Assembly: GCA_026545225.1 (NCBI GenBank)
Contig: CM048852.1
Span: 56,923,146-56,987,145 of the forward strand
Reading direction: 5' to 3'
Source: Cornus controversa
Taxonomy: Eukaryota; Streptophyta; Magnoliopsida; Cornales; Cornaceae
Length of the DNA: 64,000 nt
Under the pieces are notes generated by a model. That model saw only the letters and a list, made by a program, of their open reading frames with translations, ran no database searches and had not been told where the DNA came from. Within the stretch, counting starts at the first letter, position 1. Each line of letters opens with the position of its first letter. The translations under genes were made by a program, and so were the position numbers. Below, piece after piece: positions 10,958 through 22,921 of this stretch.

Positions 10958-12700
10958 TAATTTGTCTAAACTGAGGAGCAAATGATATTGATAGGACTTG
11001 ATTGGTCGAGACTCCAGATCATCCAAAGTTGAGCCATGCATACATCGTATGCCAATTACATCATCGAGCCCAATGTGGGGCTCCAAGTGCACGTACATTA
11101 CATGATAGGAATGTCTGCCATTGGTGGGTGAATTGCCAGCCTAGTGTTGCCAAATGGCACAGCTAACACTTCAGTGAAATTTACAGAGCACATCACTCAC
11201 ACTGTCTAAAACTTGCCCATCCCACAAAAGGAGTTGTGCTTTACAACCAACCAGTCATGGACTCTCACTTTATGTGTTTTCTAGAATCAATCATGGCCGC
11301 CCATCAAGTAGACTACTGCTAGCTTATGTGGGATGAGACTTGGGGAAGGGAATGCTACTTTCTGAAGTCTTTACCAATGATGAGGCTGCCTTTCTTTCAG
11401 CAATCTTCAGGCTTAAATCTTCTCCATTCAAGTGCAATCCATTTGACACGTGAGGGTAAGCTGGTGGTCTGGTCACTGATCTGCGTTGATCTGGGCTTTT
11501 GGTAACTTGGGCCCATAAGTTCAGGATAACTGTATTCATTGCAGGAGTGGGATGTGAAGATATTTAAGCCCGTCTTTGACATTAAATGCAGCCTTAAGCC
11601 CAGCAGAGCCCGTTTACCCATCTAGTTGATGGGCCACCAGCAAGCCCTCATGACAACCTCAGGACCCATGACATGAGATACAAATTTATATATGTATGAT
11701 CCAAGAGACGGGCGAGTTTAACAATTGATTTGGCCCTCCATCCTCAAATTCTCACAAGTTCTGTCAATAGTTTAAATTAGAAAGCAATGATATGTAATTG
11801 GATTTCAGATTAATTCAAATGAAACTTATATGAGTGGAGTGGTGGCTTGTACTATAATTTAAGATAATGATTTATAGGCATATTCGGACTAGCCTGCGAA
11901 TTGAATTATAAATCATTATTTTAGATTATAACACATTTAGTAGAGGTAAAAATTTCAACTAGTTTAACTGGTTATGTTATTATTATTATTATTATCTTTA
12001 TCTCGTATGAACCGTTGACATAGATTGTCTTTTTTCATTCTTTTACATTATAAATTATTTCTAATATTGAGCTTAACTTTTTAAAATATTTTCTAATATT
12101 TCATTTTTATGTTAGTTTTAATACACCTCTTTCATGTCCTACCACATAATCTATTCTTTTTTTTTTAATTTTTATTTTTACAATAATAGATGTCGGCCTT
12201 AATTTTATTTCTACATTTATGGCGAGTTTAATTAGTCATTGGTCATGATGATGATGATCATGTTATTTTGAGAAACGTGTACACATTGTCAGTTGAATTA
12301 ATGTTGGTAGGTACTGTTGACAATAGTTTCCTTTATCTTTTTGAGGTTGTGACGATGTTTACTGGGTTTCGTGAATGAATAAGGTACAGTAAGAATTGTA
12401 GACTGCCAAGATGTGAATGGGCATGTCGACATTTTTCGCACTAAGTCCAAAACAATAACAAGTTCGGATGGTTCAATAAAGCATTCCACCTAAGGATGAG
12501 TACATCATGTCCTCATTATTTATTTATTTATTTATTTCTGTACCAGCCTTCTGACAATTTTGATCTAATTCCAAAATTGTCCCCTCTTCTACAAATATTA
12601 AAAATCAGTCTAGTTTAATTTCCCAGGACTAAAATCAAAATAATAGGAAAAATAATACGTACACATTTCCACTCACCAATCCTTTTATATATATATATAT
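10440..12700. other. Intergenic sequence, (AC)n tract and a small hairpin
   Basis: No gene is recognised. An (AC)n microsatellite of about 20 repeats spans 10913-10954. At 11853-11930 a 23-base arm (ATAATTTAAGATAATGATTTATA) returns in reverse complement after a 30-base loop with about three mismatches, a small hairpin. The interval 11100-11640 is less AT-rich, with GCCCA motifs, but shows no protein-like frame. Confidence 0.4.
10913..10954. repeat. (AC)n microsatellite
   Basis: About twenty uninterrupted AC repeats. The Val-Cys-rich frame on the minus strand across it is an artefact of the repeat. Confidence 0.95.
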
Positions 12701-12954
12701 ATATATAATGTTAATAAAACATTTGCTGTTATCATTATTTTGGCAACGACATGTTAGAGAAAACAACATGGTTCATGCATATGAATTGATCCAAACTCAG
12801 CCATTTCTAGAAGGATGTATAGAGCAGGGTATTTTGGTAATTAACTACAGTGTTAAATATATGTTTTATGTTCATGCTTGTATATATGGTCATAATGTAA
12901 GAAAGAAATCATCGGTGTCAAAGCTTTTGTCATGCGAAGAACAACAAAAGAGAA

Positions 12955-13455
12955 GTGAAAAGAATGACTAGATTTGAGGATGCAGTATCGATATTGATGA
13001 CTGTAGTCCTAAGAAAGAGCATGAGCATGTTTGGTGAACTCGCATACTTGTTAATGGACTTGACTTCAATTCTCAATTCCATGATCAGATTTTCCGGCAT
13101 GTTTATCCGGCGATCTAGTGCAGTTTCCGGCAGGTACTCGCCCATGTCATCAATGGTGGCTCGCCATGATCGGTAGTTCTCTCTGATATACATATATACA
13201 CATATATATATGTTGCAATAATGATTTTTGTTATATGTTGGTTTATAATTCTGTTTGGTGATATTCTATGAGCTTTTTGTAATCTCAAGACTTTTGAGTT
13301 GAAAATAATTATGTGATATATATATATATATATATATATATTTCAGTAATGGTGAATTTTCCTTGGACCTTCCTGTTTAAAGTTCAACTTTGTCTTTTTG
13401 AGTTGATTCAAATTAATTGTTAAATGTACATAGATGTGTGTGTATATATTTGTGC
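12955..13455 (+). repeat. Segmental duplication, copy A
   Basis: This block shares ordered landmarks with 14685-15475: ATATTGATGA, AAAGAGCAT, ACATGTTT/GCATGTTT, GGCGATCTA, CAGTTTC, TACTCGCCCATGT, GTTGGTTTATA and TTTTGAGTTG. It holds a plus-strand frame at 12955-13176 (73 residues, begins MKRMTRFEDAVS, ends VARHDR) and an overlapping minus-strand frame of 87 residues. I recognise neither. Because the second copy does not keep the frame open, coding is doubtful; a non-coding transcript or old gene remnant is as likely. Confidence 0.6.
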
Positions 13456-14461
13456 AATTAATATTGCTGATAACCCAATGTAGATATCTTTAATTACAAA
13501 CAAAAGAAAATATTTCATCTCCAAAATAAGATATTATCCAATGAGACCATGGCATGGATCTGACGGCTGCTAGGGTTTTTAGTATTTCATCTAACGTCTG
13601 AAAGTGACATGAGAAAGGAAGTCTATCTGCAGCTGTGAATCACAAAGTCTTTCAACGCCTACTTTATGAAATTATGTCATGTTATATATGCTTTTGCATG
13701 TTCACATTCATTCTTTAATCCTTCTCAAATATGACAAAACATTTCATCTAAGAATTGGTATGATATATTTATGGAGTAATGTTGAATCTATATGATTCAT
13801 TTTCAATCTATATATAATTCTTTTTTGTTCTAATATGACTAACCTGTTACCCTTAGTTTCATTGTTGTCAGTGAGATTCTTAACTAGTAATGAAATGAGA
13901 TCCATGAAGAACAATAATTAATGAAATGTGATTTTATTTGAAACCCTATTAATTAATTTTGTGATCTGAAAGTATGCCCCTTTAATATTTCAAAAGTCGA
14001 TCAAAAACTCAAATGCAGACTAGTTTTGACTCATCATATACTAAACACAGCTTAAAAATTGAAACAGAAAATAATTTATATTCTATACAGATATACATAG
14101 AGTCATACATAAATTATAATACTAGGGCCTTGATCTAATTCGGATAATGCCTCTATCGATCTTCTACAAAAATTAACAACCAAACCAGTACGAGTTAATT
14201 CCATCTCAGAAGTCCAAACAACAACAATAATAATAATAATTTCAAAGTTATGAGAGATCTTGATTAGATTTATTTGGTCTCTGACTTAGTTTTATGCAAA
14301 ATTTATCTTCTAGAAGGTGAGATTGTGGTAAATGGCTGTTTAAATGCTTTTCTTCACCTTTTCCTTTTCACTCTTTCTGCATATACTTTTTATTTTCTTT
14401 CTTTATATTGTGAATGCGAAAGCTACTTCTTATAACGTATATATGTGTCTATGTAATATAG

Positions 14462-14500
<39 letters not shown>

Positions 14501-14684
14501 AAAAAAAAGAAAGCAGATAGACAATAACATGTATTGTATCACTTTACGAAGAGAAACTCACCATTCATGCAACTGCTTAAAATTGTTCATCCATTTACGA
14601 TTAAAAGGATAGAAAGGGTATTTTGTGTTGACTATTATATGTCAATGTTAATAATGTAACTAACATATATGCCAAGAACATCAC

Positions 14685-15183
14685 AATGAGTAGATTTGAT
14701 GATGATATATATATATATGTGTGTGTGTGTGTGCAATGTCGATATTGATGAGTGTAACCTAAAAAGAGCATACACATGTTTATGAACTTGCACACTTACT
14801 AATGTACTTAACTGGCGTCTAATAAAACTGAAAGTACTGAAAATTTTGAGAACTGAATTTTTTATGTTAATTAATTAGAGATTAATATTCTTTTAAAATT
14901 TTATTTTTTGAAAATTTAAGTGTTCAATTATAAAAGAAGTTTTCATCACTATTTTAAGTGACTTGTTTTAACTGGTATCCTTTTTACATTATTAAACAGA
15001 CTTAATTAAATAAGTGTACTGAATTGAATTATCGAGTAATACCTTGGTTCAACTCTATGAATATTCCATTTTTCGACTTGTTATTGGGCGATCTAACACA
15101 GTTTCTTGCCTGTATATACTCGCCCATGTTCTCATGCTGGTTGCTAACGAGCTCATCATATATAATTCACAATTCTGTTGGTG

Positions 15184-15234
<51 letters not shown>

Positions 15235-15475
15235 TATTTTTGTTAATTGTTGGTTTATAGTGGGGCTTGGTGATTCTATAAGCTTGTTGAAATACAAACA
15301 CGAGTTTTTTTTTTCGGTAAATAATGCAAACACATGAGTTCACAATATTCATAGTGATCTATTTCATGTATGAAGCTTCTTAGACCTTATATATGTAAGT
15401 TCAAGTTGTCTTTTGAGTTGGTACTCTTAATTGCTTCAAATGTTAAACATATATATATGTGTGTATATATGTCAA
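14685..15475 (+). repeat. Segmental duplication, copy B (diverged, with an insertion)
   Basis: This is the counterpart of 12955-13455 in the same orientation, about 1.75 kb downstream. Roughly 240 bp at 14813-15055 have no counterpart in copy A and look like an insertion. The (AT)n tract at 15188-15231 replaces the shorter AT tract of copy A. The 73-codon frame of copy A is not preserved here. Confidence 0.6.
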
Positions 15476-15764
15476 TGGCTGAAAAAAGAATGGAAATTGC
15501 TTGTTAAAATAGTCGAAATCATGTGTCCATCACAACAAATGACTTCTTATTACAATTCATTTATATATATATGTGTGTGTCAAATTAATACTGATACAAA
15601 GTCCTTTTTAGTTAAGGCATGCTCTACCTTGGACACTCAATTTTTTCGCACATTTTCATTCTGTAAACTTCTTCAGTATGGTACAAGTAAATTTGGATTA
15701 AGTAGACTACAAGTCTACATGCATATATATACAATTAGTTAGCTAATCCACTAATGGTCGAGCA

Positions 15765-15804
<40 letters not shown>

Positions 15805-16078
15805 CGGAATCCATCTCCTCCAAACAGCACCTTCATTTATTCAGTCTTCTTCAATCTTCCTCATGATTGAGGCCAATTAATCTGCATATATTTAATGGAC
15901 TCGATCTCGATCTGTTCACTTTTATCAGGGCTTGAGGTGTAGAAGACTTCCCTCTGAATGCTAATGCATTCCTTAATTTCAAGCCAAATGGTAAAGATCA
16001 GCTTGTGCACGCACTAAGGATGCATGTATTTGATTTCCTAGAGGATACCTTTCCAGTGCACAACACAACAATCAATGA

Positions 16079-16116
<38 letters not shown>

Positions 16117-16455
16117 TGGAAGTGAGACCAAATGAATGAAGTGAAGGAACATTGAAACTATGTAGACTGAGGTAGTTAAGAACAAATGCATGCTTATAAA
16201 TGATACTGATCGATGTACGTACGCCGAGGGTGTTTCATCTATTTCTGAAGTCTAATATTCAAGTGATGAAACTATATTTAGGTATATGTATTGTGACTGA
16301 ACCACATGAGGTGATGCCAATAACACAAAGTAGCTGGGGATGACAGGAATGAGAGAGTGTGGGAAAAAGAAAATAAAGAAAATTAATGAAGAGCAAAGAG
16401 AATGAAGCCATGCATACCACTGAGGAAGGAAGAGGGAGCTAGAGAGGCTAATTAA
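15476..16455. other. Intergenic sequence with (AT)n microsatellites
   Basis: (AT)n tracts lie at 15767-15801 and 16079-16101, the latter running into (AC)n. No gene is recognised. Confidence 0.4.
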
Positions 16456-18111
16456 GGCCCTGTTTGGATTGGCTTTTCAAACGCTACTATTAGCTTTTTG
16501 GGTCAAGAAGTTGTTTTAAACCGTGTTTGCCTAGTTTTTATAGAAGAATTTCGACTCTTAGAAGAGCATTTTGGAGGAAGCTGGGAAAACGCTCTTCTTT
16601 TTGAAGATACGAGAAGTCGTTTATATTTTAATGAACGTACCTCTTTTGTTTAGGGGATGAAAAAATTAACTTACAACCTATGCCATTATAAAAATTGTTT
16701 CTCTTCTAAACCGTAGCGTAATCTAGTTTTTGGACAACTCAAATGATAAGTTCTATACTGTATCATCGTCTCTGGCAAATCATCCTCTTTCGTTTTCATT
16801 ATATCCGGTAAGTAACGTAACTTTTTTTCTTCTGTAAGTGTGTAATGCAACTAATTTAGTTTGGAGACCTAGAAAAATTATACTTTGATATTTGTTTATA
16901 TCATGCATTATTAAGATTAGCATATGTGGTCTCAGAGATAAAAGATAGAATACTTATGAATATTCATGTATATATATACAATGATTTACTGTTGAGTTGG
17001 AATGGTGGGATAAATGCATATGGAGTTTCATTTTTTTTAGCCTAAGGATTTTGCTTCCACATCATGCAAGCATCAGTAGTTATCTTTTTCTTGCAAAAAG
17101 AAGATCAAATGCGTGATATGAAGACATCTAAAACATGTCATATATATTATTCTTAATGAATTGAGACCCTATTGTCCCATTCGTACAAGTGAATCAACTA
17201 ATCAATCTCGACTCTTTTTGTGCCATGTACATTGGTTTAAGTGAGTGAGTGAGTTGGGAAGAGTTTATAAATTAATTCTACTGCATAATGCTTACAACAT
17301 GATTTTCTTTTGCTATAAAATTTTAAAACAGAGCTAACACATAGACATACAATTTATTCTATTGTTGTATACTCCCACTAAATGTTGATAACAACATTGC
17401 TGGTCATATAGTGTTGCTACTCGAAAATCCTATTTTCAAATTTTTTAAATCAGTTTTAGTAAAACTGGTGTGAACATCAATTTTCTTGCTATCAAATTCC
17501 ATGTTCATATGTGTGGATGAGTATAGTATGTTGTCAAATCTTGTAAGTAGTAAAAAATAATTTATAATGTGACATTTATGTTTGACAAAAATTTAATTTT
17601 TCTTACATCAACTATCTTTTCTAGATTAAGTTGAGCCTTCACACCATAATATCAATCACAAAATATATATATTAAACATTAAACATTAAAATCAATAATA
17701 GAGTGAATAAACATCATGCAAGGCAACTTATAATTTGCCTTGCATAAATATTGATGACTTTTTTTAATCACAATGTATTTTGTTTTTATATAAGGCATGT
17801 TAGATTAAATTTAATTATATTGAATTATTCTTTTGTATGTGTTAGTAATTGGTTATAAAAAACAGGTTAACTGCTTTATGTTATCAAACAGTTAAAAAAA
17901 AAATTTCATTCAAGGACAAAATAGGTGTTTTAGTACTAGAAGTGTTTCAGCAAATATTTTGTCAAACATACAGAAAAACTCTTTTGACATTAAAAGCTCT
18001 TCAAAAATACAGTTTTCAAACACTCACTCATAAGTCAAATATAAGTGATAGCTTCTGCTTCTCTTTTTCTTCAGTATAAAAGCAGAAGTAGAAGCTATGC
18101 CAAATAGAGCC
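16456..18111. mobile_element. Non-autonomous PIF/Harbinger-like element (1,656 bp)
   Basis: The left end GGCCCTGTTTGGATTGGCTT and the reverse complement of the right end GGCTCTATTTGGCATAGCTT match at about 16 of the first 23 positions. Both are flanked by TAA (16453-16455 and 18112-18114), the 3-bp TTA/TAA duplication typical of PIF/Harbinger. The interior is AT-rich, with no transposase or DDE domain. Degenerate ends suggest an older insertion. Confidence 0.65.
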
Positions 18112-18709
18112 TAAGAAATAAAGGGCTGGACTCTGAATAATGGGGATTTGGATGTCTTGGGGCATCTAAGTTCTATCGAAACAATTCTAAACCAGATAGG
18201 TCAACACAACATTTGATGATTAATAATGGTTTGTTGGATAAGAAGGAAAGAAGAGAGGTGGATGGAAAATAAGAAGGAACTTTTTTCATTTGATAGAGAA
18301 GACACAAGGAATGAAGAGTTTTTATCCTTTCAAATATGGACAGAAGCGAAGAAGGAAGAAAAACAAGAATGTAATAGAAATTTTAAATTACAATACATCT
18401 TTTCCATTATCTCCGAACATATAAAGTTAGTGTTACCTCAATCCATTTTTCTTCCTAGGAAAAGGTACAACTGAACTAGCCTTTGCTTACTATTCTTATT
18501 GTTCACTCATGATTATTTTCTGTCTATGTTTAACTATGAAAATTTTATATTCTTATCATTTTTCAAATAATAATACTAAGTTATTTTGAGATTATTAAAT
18601 AAGAAGAAATTGATGTGAAAATTTAGAATACTATGATTTTACGTTATTACTTAACTCACCAAATCAATTTAAAGCAAAATCTAGTTAATCATAATGTCAA
18701 ATCGAGTTT

Positions 18710-18793
18710 GAGAGTCCTGGATTAATGGTATATATAGAACAGGTCCCACCTGAGAGTCTTGGATTAATGGTATATATAGAACAGGTCCCACCT
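18710..18793. repeat. Tandem duplication, two 42-bp copies
   Basis: The unit GAGAGTC(C/T)TGGATTAATGG followed by TATATATAGAACAGGTCCCA occurs twice, back to back, with one difference. It lies just outside the left end of the hAT element at 18853. Confidence 0.8.
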
Positions 18794-19697
18794 AGTCAGA
18801 TTATTCTAATTAATTTGAAAAGTTGCTTTTATGAATGATTTTGGATCCTAATTAGGGGTGGCAAATTGGGCGGGTTGGGCGGGTTTGGGCCGGGTCAAAT
18901 ATGGGCGGGTTGAATATGGGTTGTGACCCATATTCAACCCGTTTGTTGCGGGTCAAATATGGGCGGGTTGAATATGGGTCGGGTCAACCCGTCAACCCAT
19001 ATTTGACCCGACTAGACACGACAGTAGGTAGGCGTCAAACACAAAAATGGAATGCACAAGGTCTATAATCAAACAAAAAAACTATAATTTGCTAATCATA
19101 CTGATATTATTTATATGGTTTGTTTATTTTTGGGTGTTAGCAAATTTTTTTTATTTTTTTTATCCAAGAGCTGATTGCGTAAAAGAATATAAGAATTTAA
19201 TTGCAATCTAGTGTTTAATTACATTTATGAATCTATAGTAAAAGAGAAAAAAGAGTATAGAGTCTCGAGTAACTTAGTCAGCATAAATTTTCTTTAAAAA
19301 AATCAAAACATAAGCAAACAATTATAATAAGTATTTCAATTGAAAAAGGTATTCAACACTAACTCAATTATATCTTCATAATTGGGCAATTTTAAAAATG
19401 ACCTACCAAATCACAGAAACACATGGAATATAATTAAAATTAAAACATTGAGAAAGGTACTCAAACACAAAAATGGACTCTGTAGATAGAGAAAGGTGAC
19501 TTTTGAAAATTCAATTATTCTTGTTTTTTAATACAAAATGAACTCTGTGCATAGGGGGAGAGAATGTGACTTTTGGATGAGTCTGGGTTTTTTGGAACTA
19601 ATCAATAAAAATAAAAATACCGTTGAAAAAATAAAATATGTGACCTTTCGATGAGTCATTTTTTTTTTGGAATTAATAAAAAAAATCTAAAGAATGA

Positions 19698-19699
<2 letters not shown>

Positions 19700-19746
<47 letters not shown>
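19700..19746. repeat. (AT)n microsatellite inside the hAT element
   Basis: Uninterrupted AT repeat of about 23 units within the element at 18853-20294. Confidence 0.95.
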
Positions 19747-19749
<3 letters not shown>

Positions 19750-19935
19750 GCTCCAATGAAAATTGTTGTTGCACTATAAAGTTTGTGTCTAAATTATATA
19801 TTCTTCTTATTTTTAATTAAGAAATTACAATGGTAAAATTCGACAATAATTACTAAAAAGAAAAAATATTATTTTTAAAAAAATTGAATTCTTACTAAAA
19901 TACTTTTTCAAAAAATATATATATATTGTCCAAGT

Positions 19936-20083
19936 ATAGAGAGAGAAAGGGGAAGAGAGAGAGAGGTGGGATCGAAGAGAGAGAAAGGGAAGAGAGAGAG
20001 AGGTGGGATTGAAGAGAGAGAAAGGAAAGAGAGAGAGAGAAGTGAGATCAAAGAGAGAGAGAGGTTGGATAGAAGAGAGAAAC
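19936..20083. repeat. GA-rich minisatellite inside the hAT element
   Basis: A unit of about 40 bp (GAGAGAGAAAGG, GGAAGAGAGAGAGAGGTGGG, ATCGAA or ATTGAA) is repeated three to four times with decay. The Leu/Ser/Phe-rich minus-strand frame and Arg/Glu-rich plus-strand frame here are products of the repeat. Confidence 0.8.
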
Positions 20084-20309
20084 TTTAATTCACATTTTAT
20101 TTTATGGGTGAAAGATGGGTTGAATTTGGGCACCCATATTCAACCCATATTCAACCCATCTAACCCGCTAATTAATTGGTTTATATTTATCCAACCCGTT
20201 TATGACCCGTATAAGAAAATAAGTCACCCATATCCATTTTTAACTGGGCGGATATGGGCGGGTTGGCGGGTTGACACCCAATTTGCCACCCCTAATCCTA
20301 ATCAACTTA

Positions 20310-20732
20310 GGGCTAGTTTGGTACGTTGGAATGAAATAAAGTGGGAATAGAATGAAGTCAGGAATGGAATGAGAATGAGAATAGAATGGAATGACCATTC
20401 TCATTCTAATGTTTGGTTACAGATAGAGAATAATGTAGGAATGAAATGGTATTAATGAAGAGATAGAGGATGATTTATATATATTCTAGAGTAAGTTGTA
20501 AAAGAGAGAGATGCATTAATGAAGAGAGAGTGGATGATTTTAATAATAAGTGAAAATAGAATAGCCATTCCATGATTCAAGAAGTATAATGGATTTGTTG
20601 GAATGAGCATTCCAAGGGAATGATTTGAAATAACCATTTTATTTCTAATGTAACACAACAAATGAGAGAAAGAGAATCAAAGGTGGAATGATTATTCCAT
20701 TCCACTTCCATTTCTGCGTACCAAACTAGCCC
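20310..20732. mobile_element. Tourist-like PIF/Harbinger MITE (423 bp)
   Basis: The perfect 16-bp inverted repeat GGGCTAGTTTGGTACG stands at both ends, flanked by TTA on each side (20307-20309 and 20733-20735), the hallmark of Tourist/PIF-Harbinger insertions. The interior is rich in GGAATG/CATTCC motifs in both orientations and has no coding capacity. It lies 15 bp right of the hAT element ending at 20294. Confidence 0.9.
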
Positions 20733-20735
20733 TTA

Positions 20736-22620
20736 GAACTTTGGAGAGCATGCTAAAACAATTTTTAACTTATTTTTCAAACAAATATAAGTCTCTCTTG
20801 TCTATATAAACTCTCTTATGGTTTCTCTAAACTTATGCTTTCAGAAAAACTTAGTTTTAGAGAGAGAAAATTATTGAGATATTTTGGACATATACACTGA
20901 GTGAATTAGAATGCCGTTCTTTACTTGATCAACTGTTTGAAGATTGCTTCAGATTACTTATTGATCAAGTAGCCGAATTGTTTAGTTTATTTTCAATTGT
21001 TCGTTGGTAAGGAAGGAGAATACAATCCTACTACAAAGGGGACAAAATATTCGTGGAGTGTTCGTGTTCTTCCAACTACTCTTCTGCAAGGATTTTGATA
21101 TTAACCCGAAATTTGCAGCAATTGGACGTGGAATTGTAAGAGTAAGCGTGAGGGATTCAACATCAAATTCTTAGCAGAGTGGAGTGTATGTGAGTCTAAG
21201 ACAAAATTTGTTTTACTTTGCTTCGACGATAGTGGATTGGGTTCTCCTACTCGTGATTTTTTTCTTTCATGGTTTCTACACGTCTGTTGTTATCTCTGCC
21301 TTTTACTTTATTTATTTGCTTTGTTAGTTGATTAATTTTAAATTGGACTAAAATTGAATTAATCTGAAAAATTGAACAAATCAGCAAGTAAACCTATTCA
21401 CTTTCTCTAAGTTTCAAATTAATTTTTACACCGCGTAACTCACACAGCATACACAAACCATAATAGCATTTGATTTAATAAACTAAAAAAAGACAATGAC
21501 TTGAGCAGTTATTCTTTGTAATTAAAAGAAAAATGTTAAAGTGATGAAGAGGCGCGTACTCAAGATGATTAAATGAAGTGGAGAGTTATAATAATAGGTT
21601 GGATTTTGATATATCTATCTGATAATTTAAAACATTGGAAAAAAAAAAAATAGCTAGACAGTATTTAAATATAATAGTTAGAAATAGTATTCATAGAATG
21701 CATGTCTTGAAAAAGGGTTAATAAAATTAATTGTAGATGAAATGAAAGCATTATTGAAGTTAAATGCATCATAAATAGTCCGATAAAAATATGTGAAGAA
21801 GTTGTAAGGTTAGTTCAATCATGTCGAATGAAAGGCATATTGCGTACATAAAAAGTGATTTGAAGGCACACTGCGTACAAAAGTGATTTGATTTATGAGT
21901 TTGACCTGACAAAGTGAAAGGTGAAAAGAAAAAGCACTGATGGGTTACGGCAGGCAATGGGAGAAGATATAATGGTTATGGTTGCACCAAAATATATATG
22001 TGGCTAAATATCGTTGAATATATTTCTAAACCGGACCTGAGACATAATATTACATATATATATATATATATTCCAAACTATTTGGAAATGTTTGGAACAA
22101 AGGATTTGGGCAAATGGATTTAAAATCAAGTGTCAAATCTTAGGAACCATCAACACTTGATCGAACGTGTCATGTTTGAGTGAGATACTTCTTGTTCACT
22201 TTGTAAAAGTATTTTAAATTTTTTCATATTTTTAGATATTTTTCAAACATATGTCAAATACTTTGTAACAATGAGCAATTTGAACTCATTTATATAGATA
22301 GCTAAAAATTGAATAAAAAATTAAAAAATCATAACTGAATAAATCAAATTCTTTAATCTATTTGTCTATTTTTTTTTGTTGAATAATAAAAATATATTAA
22401 TATATATAATATATATTAATATAAACCGTATTCTCACTGTCTCCTGTTTTTGTAAAATTTTCCGTGTCCGTGTACTTCGTAGGCCAAATCCCTGCAACCT
22501 GTTTGGATAACTGTTTGGCATACAGATTGTCGATCTAATCCACCCGTGATTTTATTGTTTCAACCGTGGATTTGAATTAACGCCTGATTGGCTTAAAAAT
22601 AGCACTTTTGCAGGAATTTT
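20736..22620. other. Intergenic sequence, no gene recognised
   Basis: Bases 20740-21440 have a composition that reminds me of a plant LTR leader, but no second copy, primer site or coding part is present, so I do not call an element. An AT-palindromic stretch lies at 22387-22420. Nothing else is supported. Confidence 0.35.
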
Positions 22621-22621
22621 C

Positions 22622-22921
22622 TTTATTAAAGAACAACTTATAACAGTACGGCAAGGAGATTACAAGAGAGGAAAATTGAGGAGACAACGAGTTGTTGACT
22701 CATCATGTTAAAAGATTCACACACCGTATTGAAGTAGAAACCTATTTATAAAGTAGTTTTTATTTTACACATATATTTAAGCTGAAGCTTTAGACAGATT
22801 GATATGTTAACCATGGGATATAAACATCTTAACATGCAGTACTAGAGGCTTCTCTTGACGACCCACAAATCTGTGGAATGACTGATCCAAGAGAATTCGC
22901 CAGCGTAACTTGACCATATCT
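22622..22921 (-). other. Probable 3' untranslated region of the aminotransferase gene
   Basis: The region follows the TGA at 22922-22924 on the minus strand. An AATAAA-type signal in gene sense lies at 22627-22622, about 295 bases after the stop, and is a plausible polyadenylation signal. The true cleavage site is unknown. Confidence 0.45.

Larger units (their letters stand above)
18853..20294. mobile_element. Non-autonomous hAT element (1,442 bp), nDart-like ends
   Basis: Both termini carry the perfect 18-bp inverted repeat TAGGGGTGGCAAATTGGG. The flanking octamers are identical, ATCCTAAT at 18845-18852 and 20295-20302, an exact 8-bp target duplication. Both ends carry many copies of GGGCGGGTTG and ATATGGGT-type subterminal motifs in direct and inverted order, the usual transposase-binding arrangement of hAT elements. 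The TIR resembles that of the nDart/Dart group. The interior has a long (AT)n tract (19700-19746), an imperfect GA-rich minisatellite (19936-20083) and no transposase. Confidence 0.92.

Noticed and set aside
15024-15352. Overlapping frames rich in Ile-Tyr on both strands
   Set aside because: Translation of an (AT)n tract; not genes.
20740-21440. LTR-like composition (TATAA motif, CTCCTACTCGTGATTTTT-type text) suggesting a solo LTR fossil
   Set aside because: No paired copy, primer-binding site, target duplication or coding part was found, so no element is called.
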